From the NCBI GenBank assembly GCA_018139225.1, contig JAGSNX010000004.1, positions 1 to 64,000 on the forward strand: DNA of 64,000 nt. The letters run 5' to 3'. The position numbers and the translations under genes are program-made. The stretch is from Microvirga sp. SRT01 (GTDB lineage Bacteria; Pseudomonadota; Alphaproteobacteria; Sphingomonadales; Sphingomonadaceae). The notes beneath the pieces were generated by a model. It saw nothing but the letters and a program-made list of their open reading frames with translations. It made no database searches and was not told the origin of the DNA. Of the stretch, positions 40,067 to 50,130 are shown piece after piece. Every line of letters starts with the position of its first letter. The stretch's first letter is position 1.

Positions 40067-40446
40067 TCGCGCTTCCCCCCTATGCCGCGACACTCGGCGC
40101 GCGCTTGGAACGCGACGAGGCAGGGGCGCCGCTGCTGGTGCTGCCGTTCGGGGAGCCCGTGCTGGGGCGGCCCGGCTTTTTACACGGCGGCGCGATCGCC
40201 GGTCTGCTGGAGGTCGCGGCGATCGCCGCGCTGGCGCATGTCCTGGAGGCGGACGGCGGCGGACGGATCAAGCCGATCAACGTCACCGTCGACTACCAGC
40301 GCGGCGGGCGCGACCGCGTGACCTATGCCGCAGGCGTCGTCACGCGGCTGGGCAACCGCATCGCCAACGTAGAGGCGACGGCGTGGCAGGACGACCGCGC
40401 CAAGCCGATCGCGGCGGCGCGGCTGAATTACCTGATCGAGCGGTGA
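40063..40446 (+). CDS. Second PaaI-type hotdog thioesterase
   Basis: The 127-aa protein is a second, diverged hotdog thioesterase, with GFLHGGAIAGLLEVAAIAAL (conserved HGG) and IKPINVTVDYQRGG. Its start overlaps the stop of the first (ATGA, 40063-40066), so the two are translated together and may form a heteromer. The acidic residue sits as Glu (LLEVA) where the partner has Asp. Confidence 0.87.
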   Translation: MIALPPYAATLGARLERDEAGAPLLVLPFGEPVLGRPGFLHGGAIAGLLEVAAIAALAHVLEADGGGRIKPINVTVDYQRGGRDRVTYAAGVVTRLGNRIANVEATAWQDDRAKPIAAARLNYLIER

Positions 40447-40663
40447 TGTAGCGGGGGGCCATATTGCTGGCTCACCGCCAAGGAGGGGGTCGCGATCCGG
40501 AGCCTCCACCGTCATCCCAGCGAAAGCTGGGATCTCAAGCAACGGCGCGATCCGCTCGCCACAAGGAGATGGCAGCTTGCGCCGGGATGACGGGTCAGGA
40601 GGAGGGCGAACTTCGCCGGGCTGATTGCGAGGGACTGGGCAGACCTGATGATTGCCCCCCTTC
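40447..40663. repeat. Intergenic palindromic repeat (CGTCATCCC family)
   Basis: A GNRA-type hairpin, ATCCCAGC-GAAA-GCTGGGAT (40514-40533), sits inside a larger inverted pair CCGTCATCCC (about 40509) and GGGATGACGG (40584-40593). The region between the convergent thioesterase and dehydrogenase genes otherwise holds no gene. Confidence 0.8.
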
Positions 40664-41794
40664 CTACCCCTTCGGCGTCAACCGGATCAGCCGCCCCTGC
40701 GACTGACCGCCATCCTCCAGCACATAGATCGCGCCTTCGGGCCCCTGCTCGACCTCACGGATGCGGGCGCCCATCGGAAACTGGTCGCCCTTGGTGGCAT
40801 TGGTGCCGTTCAGGTCGACGCGCAGAAGGGCCTTGCTTGACAGGCCGCCGATGAACGCATCACCCTTCCATTGTGGAAACAGCGCGCCCGAATAGATCAT
40901 TAGCCCGCCGGGCGAGATCGACGGGTTCCACCACACTTTGGGCGCTTCGTAACCGTCGCCCGCCTTGTGATCCGGAATGTCGCGACCGTCGTAATGCGAC
41001 CCGTTCGACGCATTCGGCCAGCCATAGTTGCGACCCGGCTGGATGAGGTTGACCTCGTCGCCGCCCTTCGGCCCCATCTCCTGCTCCCAGAGATTGCCGG
41101 CCTTGTCGAACGCGAGCCCGAGCAGGTTGCGGTGCCCATAGCTCCACACTTCCGGCGCGAACCCTTTGGCCGCCAGCGGGTTGCCCGGCGCGGGCTTGCC
41201 GTCGACCGTCAGGCGCAGCACCTTGCCGAGCGTGACCTTGGGGTCCTGGGCGGGATCGAACTTCTGCCGCTCGCCATTCGTGAAGAACAGATATTTCCCG
41301 TCAGGCGAAAACGCGATGCGGCCGGAGAAATGGCCGCTGCCGTCGACGAACGGACGTGCCTGGAACAGCACCTCGATTTCGCCGAGCCGCTCGCCCCCGC
41401 CACCATCGGCGCGCAGACGACCGCGCGCGAGCGTCACGCCCTTGCCCCCCTCTCCCGCCGCCGAGTAGCTTAAATACACGCGCTTGCTGGTCGCGAAGTC
41501 GGGCGCGAGAACGACGTCCATCAAGCCGCCCTGCCCGGCGCTGTCGACGGTGATCGTCGCCACCGTCTGCTTCTGCTGGCCATCGGCGGAGACGAGCAGC
41601 ATCCGGCCGTCCTTTTCCGTTACGAGCAGGCGCTCGTCGGGCAGGAACGTCATCGCCCAGGGCGAGTCGAAGTCGGCGACGACCGTCTCCACGAACGGCT
41701 TGGCGGAGGTCGATCCCGAAGCGGGTTCCTGCGCCGAACAGGCGGCGGCGGACGAGAGGAGCAGCGTGGCGGCGAAGAGGCTGTGTCGAAGCAC
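40664..41794 (-). CDS. PQQ-dependent sugar dehydrogenase (soluble GDH/YliI-like)
   Basis: The 376-aa six-bladed beta-propeller protein starts with a lipoprotein-like signal whose Cys19 could be acylated (SSAAAC). Typical segments are SPWAMTFLPDERLLVTEKDG, the GYGHRNLLGLA-like WSYGHRNLLGLAFD, and EMGPKGGDEVNLIQPGRNYGWP. Family members oxidise aldose sugars with PQQ. PQQ synthesis genes are not in the window. The start is GTG 41794 with AGGAT 6 nt upstream. Confidence 0.9.
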   Translation of the reverse strand: MLRHSLFAATLLLSSAAACSAQEPASGSTSAKPFVETVVADFDSPWAMTFLPDERLLVTEKDGRMLLVSADGQQKQTVATITVDSAGQGGLMDVVLAPDFATSKRVYLSYSAAGEGGKGVTLARGRLRADGGGGERLGEIEVLFQARPFVDGSGHFSGRIAFSPDGKYLFFTNGERQKFDPAQDPKVTLGKVLRLTVDGKPAPGNPLAAKGFAPEVWSYGHRNLLGLAFDKAGNLWEQEMGPKGGDEVNLIQPGRNYGWPNASNGSHYDGRDIPDHKAGDGYEAPKVWWNPSISPGGLMIYSGALFPQWKGDAFIGGLSSKALLRVDLNGTNATKGDQFPMGARIREVEQGPEGAIYVLEDGGQSQGRLIRLTPKG

Positions 41795-42001
41795 GGATCA
41801 TCCTGTGACAAGAGCGAAGTCGGCGGGAATACCAGCGACATGGTGTAGCGGTTCCGGTCCGCGGACCAAGGGGCGGCAAAGGGGATTGTGCACCCCTCGT
41901 GCTTCCTCTATATCGGCCATGCTTTCTCTACATCGTCGGATGAAGAGGCTGCGGGGCCAAGCTCCGCGGCGCCGAAGCCGCATACCTGTCCGGAGCATGA
42001 T

Positions 42002-42580
42002 TTGGCCGATATCGCCGCACTGACCGCCTTGATCGAACCCGAAGCGCAGGCGCTCGGGTTTGCCTTGGTGCGCGTGAAGATGACGGGCGGCAAGTCGGAC
42101 CCGACGTTGCAGGTGATGGCCGAGCGCCCCGATACGCGCCAGTTGAACATTGATGATTGCTCCGCCCTTTCGCACCGGATCAGCGACCGGCTCGACGAAC
42201 TGGAAGCCGCCGGCAAGGACCCGATCGCGGAGGCGTACCGGCTGGAGGTGTCGTCGCCCGGCATCGATCGTCCTTTGACCCGGCTCAGCGATTTCGCCGA
42301 CTGGGCCGGGCACGAGGCGCGCATTCGCCTGACCGAGACGATCGACGGGCGCAAGCAGCTGACCGGCGATCTGGCCGGTGTCGAGGGCGACGCGATCAGC
42401 GTCGACCTGGGCCAGCACGGTGTCGTCACGATCCGCTTCGACCAGATCGACAATGCCAAGCTGGTCATGACCGACCGGCTGATCGCCGCCACCGCGCCCC
42501 TTTCGATGGAAGGGGCCGACGAATTGGAAGACGCATCGGACGACCAGGAGTCGTCGATGCCAGTAGAGGATAACCACTGA
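42002..42580 (+). CDS. rimP: Ribosome maturation factor RimP
   Basis: The 192-aa protein helps assemble the 30S subunit. It has the N-terminal domain (ALIEPEAQALGFALVRVKM, with DCSALSHRIS) and the SSPGIDRPLTRLSDF motif at the domain boundary. The C-terminal part has an acidic extension (ADELEDASDDQE). I propose TTG 42002 because GGAG (41992-41995) is 6 nt away and the family starts here; a GTG at 41888 would add 38 atypical residues. It is coupled to nusA by TGATG. It begins the translation supercluster. Confidence 0.9.
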   Translation: MADIAALTALIEPEAQALGFALVRVKMTGGKSDPTLQVMAERPDTRQLNIDDCSALSHRISDRLDELEAAGKDPIAEAYRLEVSSPGIDRPLTRLSDFADWAGHEARIRLTETIDGRKQLTGDLAGVEGDAISVDLGQHGVVTIRFDQIDNAKLVMTDRLIAATAPLSMEGADELEDASDDQESSMPVEDNH

Positions 42581-44289
42581 TGGCCACGGCCACCGCCAAC
42601 CGCGCCGAACTGATCGCGATCGCCAACTCGGTCGCGACCGAGAAGATGATTGATCGCGCGATCGTCATCGAGGCGATGGAAGACGCGATCCAGCGCGCGG
42701 CCCGTACCCGGTACGGGCAGGAGATGGACATCCGCGCCAAGCTGGACGCGAACTCCGGCGACCTGCGCCTGTGGCGCGTGGTCGAGGTCGTGGAACTGGT
42801 GGACGACCTGTACAAGCAGGTCGACGTGAAGGGCGCGCAGAAGCTGAAGCCCGGCGCGGTGGTCGGCGACTTCCTCGTCGATCCGCTGCCCCCGATCGAG
42901 TTCGGCCGCATCCAGGCGCAGGCGTCGAAGCAGGTCATCTTCCAGAAGGTCCGCGACGCCGAGCGCGAGCGCCAGTTCGAAGAGTTCAAGGATCGTCAGG
43001 GTGAGATCATCACCGGCGTCGTCAAGCGTGTCGAATTCGGCCATGTCGTCGTCGATCTCGGCCGCGCCGAGGGCGTCATCCGCCGCGACCAGCAGATCCC
43101 TCGCGAAGTCGTCCGCGTCAACGATCGCATCCGCTCGCTGATCCTGAAGGTCGTGCGCGAGAACCGCGGCCCGCAGATCTTCCTCAGCCGCGCACATCCC
43201 GACTTCATGAAGAAGCTGTTCGCGCAGGAAGTGCCCGAGATCTACGACGGCATCATCACGATCCAGGCTGCCGCCCGCGATCCGGGATCGCGCGCCAAGA
43301 TCGGCGTCATCAGCCGCGACTCGTCAATCGATCCGGTCGGCGCATGCGTCGGCATGAAGGGCAGCCGCGTCCAGGCCGTCGTGCAGGAGATGCAGGGCGA
43401 GAAGATCGACATCATTCCCTGGTCGCCCGACATCGCGACCTTCGTCGTCAACGCGCTTCAGCCCGCGAGCGTCAGCCGCGTCGTGATCGACGAGGAGGAG
43501 GAGCGGATCGAGGTTGTGGTCCCCGACGACCAGCTGTCGCTGGCGATCGGCCGTCGTGGCCAGAACGTGCGCCTCGCGTCGCAGCTGACCGGCAAGGCGA
43601 TTGACATCCTGACCGAGGCCGATGCGTCGGAGAAGCGGCAGAAGGAGTTCGTCACGAATTCCGAGCTGTTCCAGAACGAGCTGGACGTCGACGAGACGCT
43701 CGCACAGCTGCTGGTGGCCGAAGGCTTCAGCAGCCTCGAAGAGGTCGCGTATGTCGAGCTGGAGGAAATCGCCGGCATTGAAGGCTTCGACGACGATCTG
43801 GGTGCGGAGCTTCAGAGCCGTGCGCAGGAAGCGCTCGACCGCCGCGAGCAGGCCAATCGCGAGGAACGGACCGCACTGGGCGTCGAGGACGCGCTGGCGG
43901 AAATGCCGTATCTGACCGAGGCGATGCTGGTCACGCTGGGCAAGGCGGGCATCAAGACGCTCGACGATCTCGCCGATCTCGCGACCGACGAACTGGTCGA
44001 GAAGAAGCGCGTCGAGCCGCGCCGCCGCAACGAGGACGCGCCGAAGCGGCCGGAGCCGAAGGGCGGCATCCTGGCGCAGTACGGCCTGTCCGACGAACAG
44101 GGTAACGAGATCATCATGGCCGCCCGCGCGCACTGGTTCGAGGACGAGGCTCCGGCCGCGGCTTTGGGCGAGGGCGAGGTCGACGCTGAGGTCGAGACGG
44201 CAGACGCCGCTCCGGTGGCCGCAGCCGAGGCGGGCGCCGACTCCGACGCCGACTCCGACGCCGGCTCGGACGAGGACAAGACCGCCTGA
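42580..44289 (+). CDS. nusA: Transcription termination/antitermination factor NusA
   Basis: The 569-aa protein has the N-terminal RNA-polymerase-binding domain and S1 domain (about 135-200, [18 protein letters not shown]). Two KH domains follow ([15 protein letters not shown] and [14 protein letters not shown]), then C-terminal helical repeats ([17 protein letters not shown] and so on). The last 60 residues are acidic and Ala-rich. It regulates pausing, termination and rRNA antitermination. Length is normal for alphaproteobacteria. Confidence 0.96.
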   Translation: MATATANRAELIAIANSVATEKMIDRAIVIEAMEDAIQRAARTRYGQEMDIRAKLDANSGDLRLWRVVEVVELVDDLYKQVDVKGAQKLKPGAVVGDFLVDPLPPIEFGRIQAQASKQVIFQKVRDAERERQFEEFKDRQGEIITGVVKRVEFGHVVVDLGRAEGVIRRDQQIPREVVRVNDRIRSLILKVVRENRGPQIFLSRAHPDFMKKLFAQEVPEIYDGIITIQAAARDPGSRAKIGVISRDSSIDPVGACVGMKGSRVQAVVQEMQGEKIDIIPWSPDIATFVVNALQPASVSRVVIDEEEERIEVVVPDDQLSLAIGRRGQNVRLASQLTGKAIDILTEADASEKRQKEFVTNSELFQNELDVDETLAQLLVAEGFSSLEEVAYVELEEIAGIEGFDDDLGAELQSRAQEALDRREQANREERTALGVEDALAEMPYLTEAMLVTLGKAGIKTLDDLADLATDELVEKKRVEPRRRNEDAPKRPEPKGGILAQYGLSDEQGNEIIMAARAHWFEDEAPAAALGEGEVDAEVETADAAPVAAAEAGADSDADSDAGSDEDKTA

Positions 44290-44337
44290 TGCCCGATCGT
44301 CGCATCATCGCCGTGGCTCATTCGAGGGAGGACGCGC

Positions 44338-45153
44338 ATGCGGACCCCTCGCAATGAGACCCTGACGAACGCCTCTTCGCGGCCGGACGCGTCCTCGCGA
44401 GAGGACGATCCTACCCGCAAGTGTATCCTGAGCCGGGAGCACGACTCGCGCTCTCAGTTGATCCGGCTAGCGCTCGCCCCCGACGGGCGGGTGCTGCCGG
44501 ACGTGCGCGCCAAGGCCCCCGGCCGCGGTGCGTGGATCGGCGTGGATCGCGCCGAACTGATCGCCAGCTACAATAAGGGTCGCCTGCGCGGTGCGTTGGC
44601 GCGGGCATTCAAGACCGGCGAGTTCGAACTGGGCGACGATCTGCCCGCGCTCATAACGTCGGCGCTGGAACGCAATGCGCTCGACCGGCTGGGGCTGGAG
44701 GCGCGTGGCGGCATGCTGTTGACCGGGTTCGACCGGATCGAGACGGCGGCGCGCTCCGGCCAGCTTCACGCGCTGTATCATGCAGCCGACTCGGGCCTCG
44801 ACGGCCGCGCCAAGCTGGCGCAGGCGTGGCGGGTCGGATCGGATCGTGAAGGTTCCGCCCTGAAGGGGTTGGCGTTGCCGGTAGAACGCCCCATATTGTC
44901 GTTGGCGCTGGGCCGCGAGAATGTGGTACATATCGGCCTGACCGACCGGCTGGCGGCGAAGCGGGTGAGCGATGCGCTCGGCCGCTGGCTGCATTTCATC
45001 GGACCCGAACCCCAACCGGGATCGCCGCAGGACCATCTGCGCGAACCCACGGCCCCTTGCGAAACGGCCTCGCAAGGCGCATCGGCGCACCGCCCGGATG
45101 ACATCCGGGCCGGGGCGTCACCGGCCGCGACTGTGCACGAGGAATTTGAGTGA
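44338..45153 (+). CDS. YlxR/L7Ae-type RNA-binding protein
   Basis: The 271-aa protein has an N-terminal YlxR (DUF448) domain with RKCILSREHDSRSQLIRLAL and GRGAWIGVDR, then an L7Ae-like domain (about 105-190, LGLEARGGMLLTGFDRIE). It sits in its usual place between nusA and infB. GAGGGAGG precedes the ATG. The last about 45 codons contain palindromic repeats (CCTTGCGAAACGGCCTCGCAAGG-like and CCCGGATGACATCCGGG). The tail therefore looks repeat-derived and is not conserved in the family. Confidence 0.9.
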   Translation: MRTPRNETLTNASSRPDASSREDDPTRKCILSREHDSRSQLIRLALAPDGRVLPDVRAKAPGRGAWIGVDRAELIASYNKGRLRGALARAFKTGEFELGDDLPALITSALERNALDRLGLEARGGMLLTGFDRIETAARSGQLHALYHAADSGLDGRAKLAQAWRVGSDREGSALKGLALPVERPILSLALGRENVVHIGLTDRLAAKRVSDALGRWLHFIGPEPQPGSPQDHLREPTAPCETASQGASAHRPDDIRAGASPAATVHEEFE

Positions 45154-48002
45154 GCGACACCGACAACGACAAGCCGAAACTCGGAATGCGCGCGCCTTTG
45201 GGGCTGCGACGCACGGTCGAGACCGGCAAGGTGAAGCAGAGCTTCAGCCACGGCCGCTCCAATACGGTGATCGTGGAAACGAAGAAGGCGCGCGTCCTGC
45301 GTCGCCCGGGCGATCCCGCGCCCGCTGCCGAGCCGCAGGTAGAGGCCGCCGCATCCGCGCCGGTCGAGGCCGCGCCGGCACCTGCCGCCGCGCCTGCCCC
45401 CCGCCCCGCCCCGTCGAACGAGACGGCACAGGAGCGTCAGGCCCGCATGCTGCGCGAGGCCGAGGATCAGCGCATGCACACGCTGGAGGATGCGCGCCGC
45501 CGCGAGGACGCCGACCGGGCCCGTGCCGCCGAGGACGAGCGTCGTCGCGCCGAAGAGCGTGCGGCAGCCCTTGCCGCCGCGCCCGTCGTCGAGACGCCGG
45601 CTGCCCCGGAGCCCGCTCCGGTCGCAGAAGCCGCGCCTGCGCCGGCTCCCGCCGCCCCCGTCGTGGTGCCGACCCCCGCGGGCCGTGGCTTCCGCCCGGT
45701 CGAGCGGCCGGTGCCGCCGACGCCCGAGCCGCAGCCCGAGGCAGCACCGGTCGCCGAAGCAGCCCCTGCTCCCGCGGCACTGGCTCCCGCCCCGACACCG
45801 GCCGCTACGCCGGCCCCTGCGCCAGTGCGGGCGGCGCCGACGCCCGCACCTGCCCCCGCGCCTGCGCCGACGATCGAGTTGGCCCGTGATCCGTCGATGC
45901 CGGCCCCGCGCCGTTTCTCGCCGGTCGCGCGTCCGGAGATCCCGAAGCCTGCGCCCAAGCCCGTGGAGCAGCCTGCTGCCGCTGCGCCGACGTCCGCTCC
46001 CGCGGCATCGGGTGGGTCCGCCCAGCCGCGTGCGTTCACGTCCGGCTCGGCCACGCCGCGCAACAGCGTCCCCAGCCGGCCGACGCAGCGCGATCGCAAG
46101 GGTGACGAGCGTCGTGGCGGCAAGCTGACCGTCAACCGCGCATTGGGCGACGACGGTGCGCGTTCGCGCAGCCTCGCCGCGCTGAAGCGCGCGCGCGAGA
46201 AGGAGAAGCGTGGCTTCGGCGGCAATCGCGAGCCGCAGGCCAAGCAGGTCCGCGACGTGCAGGTGCCCGACGCCATCACCGTGCAGGAACTCGCCAACCG
46301 CATGGCCGAAAAGGGTGCGGATCTGGTCAAGACGCTGTTCAAGATGGGCATGCCCGTCACGATGACGCAGACGATCGACCAGGATACGGCCGAGTTGCTG
46401 GTGACCGAATTCGGCCATAACATCGTCCGGGTCAGCGATGCCGACATCGATCTGGTGCTCGACACGACGGAGGACGCCGCCGACACGCTGCGGTCGCGTC
46501 CGCCGGTCGTCACGATCATGGGTCACGTCGATCACGGCAAGACGTCGCTGCTCGACGCCCTTCGCGGCACCGACGTGGTCCGCGGCGAGGCGGGTGGCAT
46601 CACCCAGCATATCGGTGCGTATCAGGTCACGCTGAAGGACAAATCGAAGGTCACGTTCCTCGACACGCCGGGCCATGAAGCGTTCAGCGACATGCGCTCG
46701 CGCGGCGCCAACGTCACCGACATCGTCGTGCTGGTGGTGGCTGCGGACGACGGGCTGATGCCGCAGACGATCGAGGCGATCAACCACACCAAGGCGGCCG
46801 GCGTGCCGATGATCGTGGCGATCAACAAGATCGACAAGCACGAGGCGAATGCCCAGAAGGTCCGCGAGCGCCTGCTGGAGCATGAGGTCGTCGTCGAGGA
46901 GATGGGCGGCGAGACGCAGGACGTCGAAGTGTCCGCGCTGAAGAAGCTCGGCCTCGATACGCTGATCGAGAAGATCCAGCTTCAGGCCGAACTGCTCGAA
47001 CTGTCCGCCAACCCCGATCGTCCGGGCGAAGGCACCGTGATCGAGGCGAAGCTGGACAAGGGCCGCGGGCCCGTCGCGACGGTGCTCGTCAATCGCGGCA
47101 CGCTGAAGGTCGGCGACGTGTTCGTCGTCGGCGCGGAGAGCGGCAAGGTCCGGGCGCTGGTCGACGACAAGGGTCGCCAGATCAAGGAAGCCGGGCCGTC
47201 GATGCCGGTGGAGGTGCTCGGCCTGTCCGGCGTGCCGTCCGCGGGCGATCCGCTGCAGGTCGTCGAAAACGAGGCGCGCGCCCGCGAGGTCGCGGAGTAT
47301 CGTCAGGGCGTCATCACGCAGAAGCGCACGACGACCGCTCCCGCCAGCCTGGAGAGCATGTTCTCCGCGCTGAAGGACAAGCAGGCGATCGAGTATCCGC
47401 TGGTCGTGAAGGCCGATACGCAAGGGACGGTCGAGGCGATCGTCGGGGCGATCAACAAGATCTCCACCGACGCGATCCGCGCCCGCATCCTGCACTCGGG
47501 CGTCGGCGGCATCACCGAGAGTGACGTGACGCTGGCCGGTGCCAGCGGCGCGCCGATCATCGGCTTCAACGTCCGTGCGAATGCGAAGGCGCGAGAGATC
47601 GCCGAGCGGCACAAGGTGGCGTTGAAGTACTACGACGTCATCTACGACCTGACCGACGAGATCCGCGCCGGCATGGCGGGCGAACTCGGGCCGGAAGCGT
47701 TCGAGACGGTGGTGGGCCGCGCGGAAATCCGCGACGTCTTCTCCGCCGGCAAGCACGGCAAGGCGGCGGGTCTGCTGGTGGTCGACGGTGTCATCCGCAA
47801 GGCGCTCAAGGCACGCATTACGCGCAACGACGTCATCATCTACCAGGGTGAGATCGCGTCGCTGCGCCGCTTCAAGGACGATGTCCCTGAAGTGCGTGCG
47901 GGTCTGGAGTGCGGCGTGACCTTCACGTCGAACTTCGTGGACATCAAGCCGGGCGACTTCCTGGAGACGTTCGAGGTCGAGATGCGCGAGCGGACGCTGT
48001 AA
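45150..48002 (+). CDS. infB: Translation initiation factor IF-2
   Basis: The 950-aa GTPase brings initiator tRNA to the 30S subunit. It has the IF2-associated N-terminal region ([20 protein letters not shown]), a long Ala/Pro/Glu-rich linker (about 50-300), and the IF-2 N domain ([20 protein letters not shown]). The G domain follows, with G1 GHVDHGKT at about 458, then DTPGHEAF and NKIDK, and then the C-terminal domains. The start is GTG 45150, overlapping the ylxR stop (GTGA). The linker is longer than in E. coli but normal for sphingomonads. Confidence 0.96.
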   Translation: MSDTDNDKPKLGMRAPLGLRRTVETGKVKQSFSHGRSNTVIVETKKARVLRRPGDPAPAAEPQVEAAASAPVEAAPAPAAAPAPRPAPSNETAQERQARMLREAEDQRMHTLEDARRREDADRARAAEDERRRAEERAAALAAAPVVETPAAPEPAPVAEAAPAPAPAAPVVVPTPAGRGFRPVERPVPPTPEPQPEAAPVAEAAPAPAALAPAPTPAATPAPAPVRAAPTPAPAPAPAPTIELARDPSMPAPRRFSPVARPEIPKPAPKPVEQPAAAAPTSAPAASGGSAQPRAFTSGSATPRNSVPSRPTQRDRKGDERRGGKLTVNRALGDDGARSRSLAALKRAREKEKRGFGGNREPQAKQVRDVQVPDAITVQELANRMAEKGADLVKTLFKMGMPVTMTQTIDQDTAELLVTEFGHNIVRVSDADIDLVLDTTEDAADTLRSRPPVVTIMGHVDHGKTSLLDALRGTDVVRGEAGGITQHIGAYQVTLKDKSKVTFLDTPGHEAFSDMRSRGANVTDIVVLVVAADDGLMPQTIEAINHTKAAGVPMIVAINKIDKHEANAQKVRERLLEHEVVVEEMGGETQDVEVSALKKLGLDTLIEKIQLQAELLELSANPDRPGEGTVIEAKLDKGRGPVATVLVNRGTLKVGDVFVVGAESGKVRALVDDKGRQIKEAGPSMPVEVLGLSGVPSAGDPLQVVENEARAREVAEYRQGVITQKRTTTAPASLESMFSALKDKQAIEYPLVVKADTQGTVEAIVGAINKISTDAIRARILHSGVGGITESDVTLAGASGAPIIGFNVRANAKAREIAERHKVALKYYDVIYDLTDEIRAGMAGELGPEAFETVVGRAEIRDVFSAGKHGKAAGLLVVDGVIRKALKARITRNDVIIYQGEIASLRRFKDDVPEVRAGLECGVTFTSNFVDIKPGDFLETFEVEMRERTL

Positions 48003-48009
48003 GGCGACG

Positions 48010-48417
48010 ATGCTCGAGGCGCCGATCCCGATCCTGCGCAGCTTCGACGAGGCGCGGACCACGGCGTTCTACATCGACTTCCTCGGGTTCGAGACGGTGT
48101 TCGAGCACCGCTTCGAACCCGGGTTGCCGTTGTATCGAGGCGTGCGGCGCGGCGATTGCGTGCTGCACCTGTCGGAACATTACGGCGATGCCACGCCGGG
48201 GTCGGCGATCCGTGTTCCCGTCGACGACGTAGTGGCATTCGCCGCGGACCTGCTCGCCAAGCATCACGGCAATGCGCGACCCGGCGTTCCGGGCGAGACG
48301 CCGTGGGGTACGCGCGAGATCACGATCACCGATCCGGCGAGCAATCGCCTGACCTTCTACACGCCCACCACTTTCTACGAGGCGGTGTCAGCACCGCAGG
48401 ACCAACACGATGCGTAA
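48010..48417 (+). CDS. Glyoxalase superfamily (VOC) protein
   Basis: The 135-aa protein has the VOC fold: [20 protein letters not shown] for the first beta-alpha unit and a second half with [12 protein letters not shown]. It resembles bleomycin-resistance-like glyoxalase proteins, in which a dimer binds metal or drug. Its specific role is unknown. It is an accessory gene between infB and rbfA; its last codons overlap rbfA by 8 bases. Confidence 0.88.
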   Translation: MLEAPIPILRSFDEARTTAFYIDFLGFETVFEHRFEPGLPLYRGVRRGDCVLHLSEHYGDATPGSAIRVPVDDVVAFAADLLAKHHGNARPGVPGETPWGTREITITDPASNRLTFYTPTTFYEAVSAPQDQHDA

Positions 48418-48802
48418 GGACGAAGCCGCTCCCGAAAAGTCCGTTCGCGTTCTGCGCGTGGGGGAACAGGTGCGCCACGTCCTGTCCGAAATCCTCGCCC
48501 GCGGCGACGTGCACGACGATGTGCTGGCCAAGCACGTCGTGTCGATCACGGAGGTGCGCATGTCCCCCGACCTTCGCCACGCGACGGTGTTCGTGAAGCC
48601 GCTGCTCGGCAAGGACGAGGAGGCGGTGCTGAAGGCACTGCGCACCAACACGGCGTACCTCCAGCGCGAAGTCGCAGCCCGCGTGCAGAACAAATACGCG
48701 GCCAAGCTCAAATTCCTGGCGGATGAAAGCTTTGACGAGGGCAGCCATATCGACGCGCTGCTCCGTCAGCCGACCGTCGCGCGAGACCTGATCGAGGATT
48801 GA
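48410..48802 (+). CDS. rbfA: Ribosome-binding factor A
   Basis: The 130-aa KH-like protein matures the 30S subunit. It has [21 protein letters not shown] at the N-terminus and [20 protein letters not shown], the hallmark of RbfA. The C-terminus contains [19 protein letters not shown]. The start overlaps the VOC gene. Confidence 0.95.
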   Translation: MRKDEAAPEKSVRVLRVGEQVRHVLSEILARGDVHDDVLAKHVVSITEVRMSPDLRHATVFVKPLLGKDEEAVLKALRTNTAYLQREVAARVQNKYAAKLKFLADESFDEGSHIDALLRQPTVARDLIED

Positions 48803-48809
48803 CGCAGGC

Positions 48810-48833
48810 ACCGGTAAGACGCATCTTACCGGT
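48810..48833. promoter_or_regulatory. Perfect palindrome abutting the antitoxin start codon
   Basis: ACCGGTAAGA (48810-48819) and TCTTACCGGT (48824-48833) form a 10-bp inverted repeat with spacer CGCA, ending one base before the ATG at 48834. It is a good candidate operator for autoregulation by the AbrB-like antitoxin. In RNA it would form a hairpin that leaves little room for a ribosome binding site. Confidence 0.6.
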
Positions 48834-49115
48834 ATGAACGCGCAGACAATCATCTCTGGAAAAGGTCAGGTCGTCATCCCCAAGGATGTTCGCGACCGTC
48901 TGCATCTCTCGCCCGGCGACCGGCTCGACGTGATCGAGCGACCGGACGGCGTGCTCTTGCGACGCCGTCCGGCTGGGCTGAAAGAACCGTTCGATGTGGT
49001 TACGGCGCGAATCCGCGCGCGCGTCCGGTATGATGGTCCGCCTGTTCCGCTCGAAGACATGAGCGCATCAATTGCAAAGATGTGGGCGAATGGCGGACCG
49101 GACTGGGACCGGTGA
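48834..49115 (+). CDS. AbrB/SpoVT-type antitoxin (VapB-like)
   Basis: The 93-aa protein has an N-terminal swapped-hairpin AbrB domain (MNAQTIISGKGQVVIPKDVRDR) that binds DNA. The C-terminal half (about 50-93, ending KMWANGGPDWDR) would wrap the toxin. It neutralises the PIN toxin encoded next and likely represses the pair through the adjoining palindrome. The toxin GTG start overlaps its TGA. Confidence 0.92.
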   Translation: MNAQTIISGKGQVVIPKDVRDRLHLSPGDRLDVIERPDGVLLRRRPAGLKEPFDVVTARIRARVRYDGPPVPLEDMSASIAKMWANGGPDWDR

Positions 49116-49504
49116 AAGCAGTCGATACCAACATCATCGTCCGCTACGTGACGCAGGATGATCCCGTGCAATCGCCCTTTGCCGAGCATTTTCTACTAAC
49201 CCAGGATTGCTTCATCGCCGACACCGTCCTTCTCGAGACAGCGTGGGTCCTGCGCTCAAGTTACCGGATGCCACGCAGCGACCTTGCGGCCACGCTAAAG
49301 GACGTTCTGCGCCTCCCCTCCGTTTCTGTCATGAACCGCGACTTGACCGAATGGGCGATCGACCGGTTTGCGGCGGGAGCCGATTTTGCGGACATGATGC
49401 ACATCCTCGGCGGACGCGACACCGACGGCTTCGTCAGCTTCGAGGCAAAACTGGCCAGTCTCGCCGGGTCATCGTCCCCCATCCCCGTCGAAACCCTCGG
49501 CTGA
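49112..49504 (+). CDS. PIN-domain toxin (VapC-like)
   Basis: The 130-aa ribonuclease has the PIN acidic residues in VDTNIIVRY, LLETAWVL, GADFADMMH and GRDTDGFVSFE. I start it at GTG 49112, overlapping the antitoxin stop as GTGA; an ATG at 49082 would lie inside the antitoxin. VapC toxins cleave tRNA or rRNA. The pair is inserted between rbfA and tdk within a housekeeping cluster. Confidence 0.92.
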   Translation: MKAVDTNIIVRYVTQDDPVQSPFAEHFLLTQDCFIADTVLLETAWVLRSSYRMPRSDLAATLKDVLRLPSVSVMNRDLTEWAIDRFAAGADFADMMHILGGRDTDGFVSFEAKLASLAGSSSPIPVETLG

Positions 49505-49505
49505 C

Positions 49506-50105
49506 ATGGCCAAGCTGTATTTCTACTACGCGTCGATGAACGCGGGGAAGTCGACCAACCTGCTCCAGGCCGACTTCAACTATCGTGAGCGCGGGATGGC
49601 GACGATGCTGTTCACCGCGGCGATCGACGACCGGTTCGCACGGGGTACGATCACGTCGCGGATCGGCCTGACCCAGCCGGCAACGGCGTTCGACGCGCTG
49701 ACCGACATCGAGGCGTGCGTACTCTCCCGGCATGCAGCGGAGCGGATCGCCTGCACCCTCGTCGACGAGGCGCAGTTCCTGACCGCCGGGCAGGTCGACC
49801 AGCTCGCCCGGCTGGCGGACGTCCACGATATTCCCGTGCTCGCCTACGGCCTGCGCACAGACTTTCAGGCGCGCCTGTTCGAGGGCTCGGCGCGGTTACT
49901 CGCGCTGGCGGACTCGCTGGTCGAGATCAAGTCGGTCTGCCAGTGTGGGCGGAAGGCGACGATGAACCTGCGCGTCGATCACGAAGGCCGTCCCGTCGCG
50001 GAAGGTCGCCAGACCGAGATCGGCGGCAACGACCGCTACGTCGCTTTATGCCGCCGCCATTACTGCGCCGCACTCGCCGGAACGGAGCCTGTCAGCGCCG
50101 GTTAA
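49506..50105 (+). CDS. tdk: Thymidine kinase
   Basis: The 199-aa type II thymidine kinase phosphorylates thymidine for the salvage pathway. It has the Walker A motif ASMNAGKST, the Walker B-like VDEAQF, zinc ligands CQCGRK and CRRHYC, and the lasso region. It starts 1 nt after the VapC stop, so it is probably in the same transcript. Confidence 0.95.
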   Translation: MAKLYFYYASMNAGKSTNLLQADFNYRERGMATMLFTAAIDDRFARGTITSRIGLTQPATAFDALTDIEACVLSRHAAERIACTLVDEAQFLTAGQVDQLARLADVHDIPVLAYGLRTDFQARLFEGSARLLALADSLVEIKSVCQCGRKATMNLRVDHEGRPVAEGRQTEIGGNDRYVALCRRHYCAALAGTEPVSAG

Positions 50106-50130
50106 GCGGCTACCAAATAAGGAGAAACTT

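Noticed and set aside
44778..48062. A 1094-codon open frame on the minus strand
   Set aside because: It is antisense to ylxR and infB; its length comes from GC-rich codon bias, and its sequence is low-complexity Arg/Gly/Asp without family motifs.
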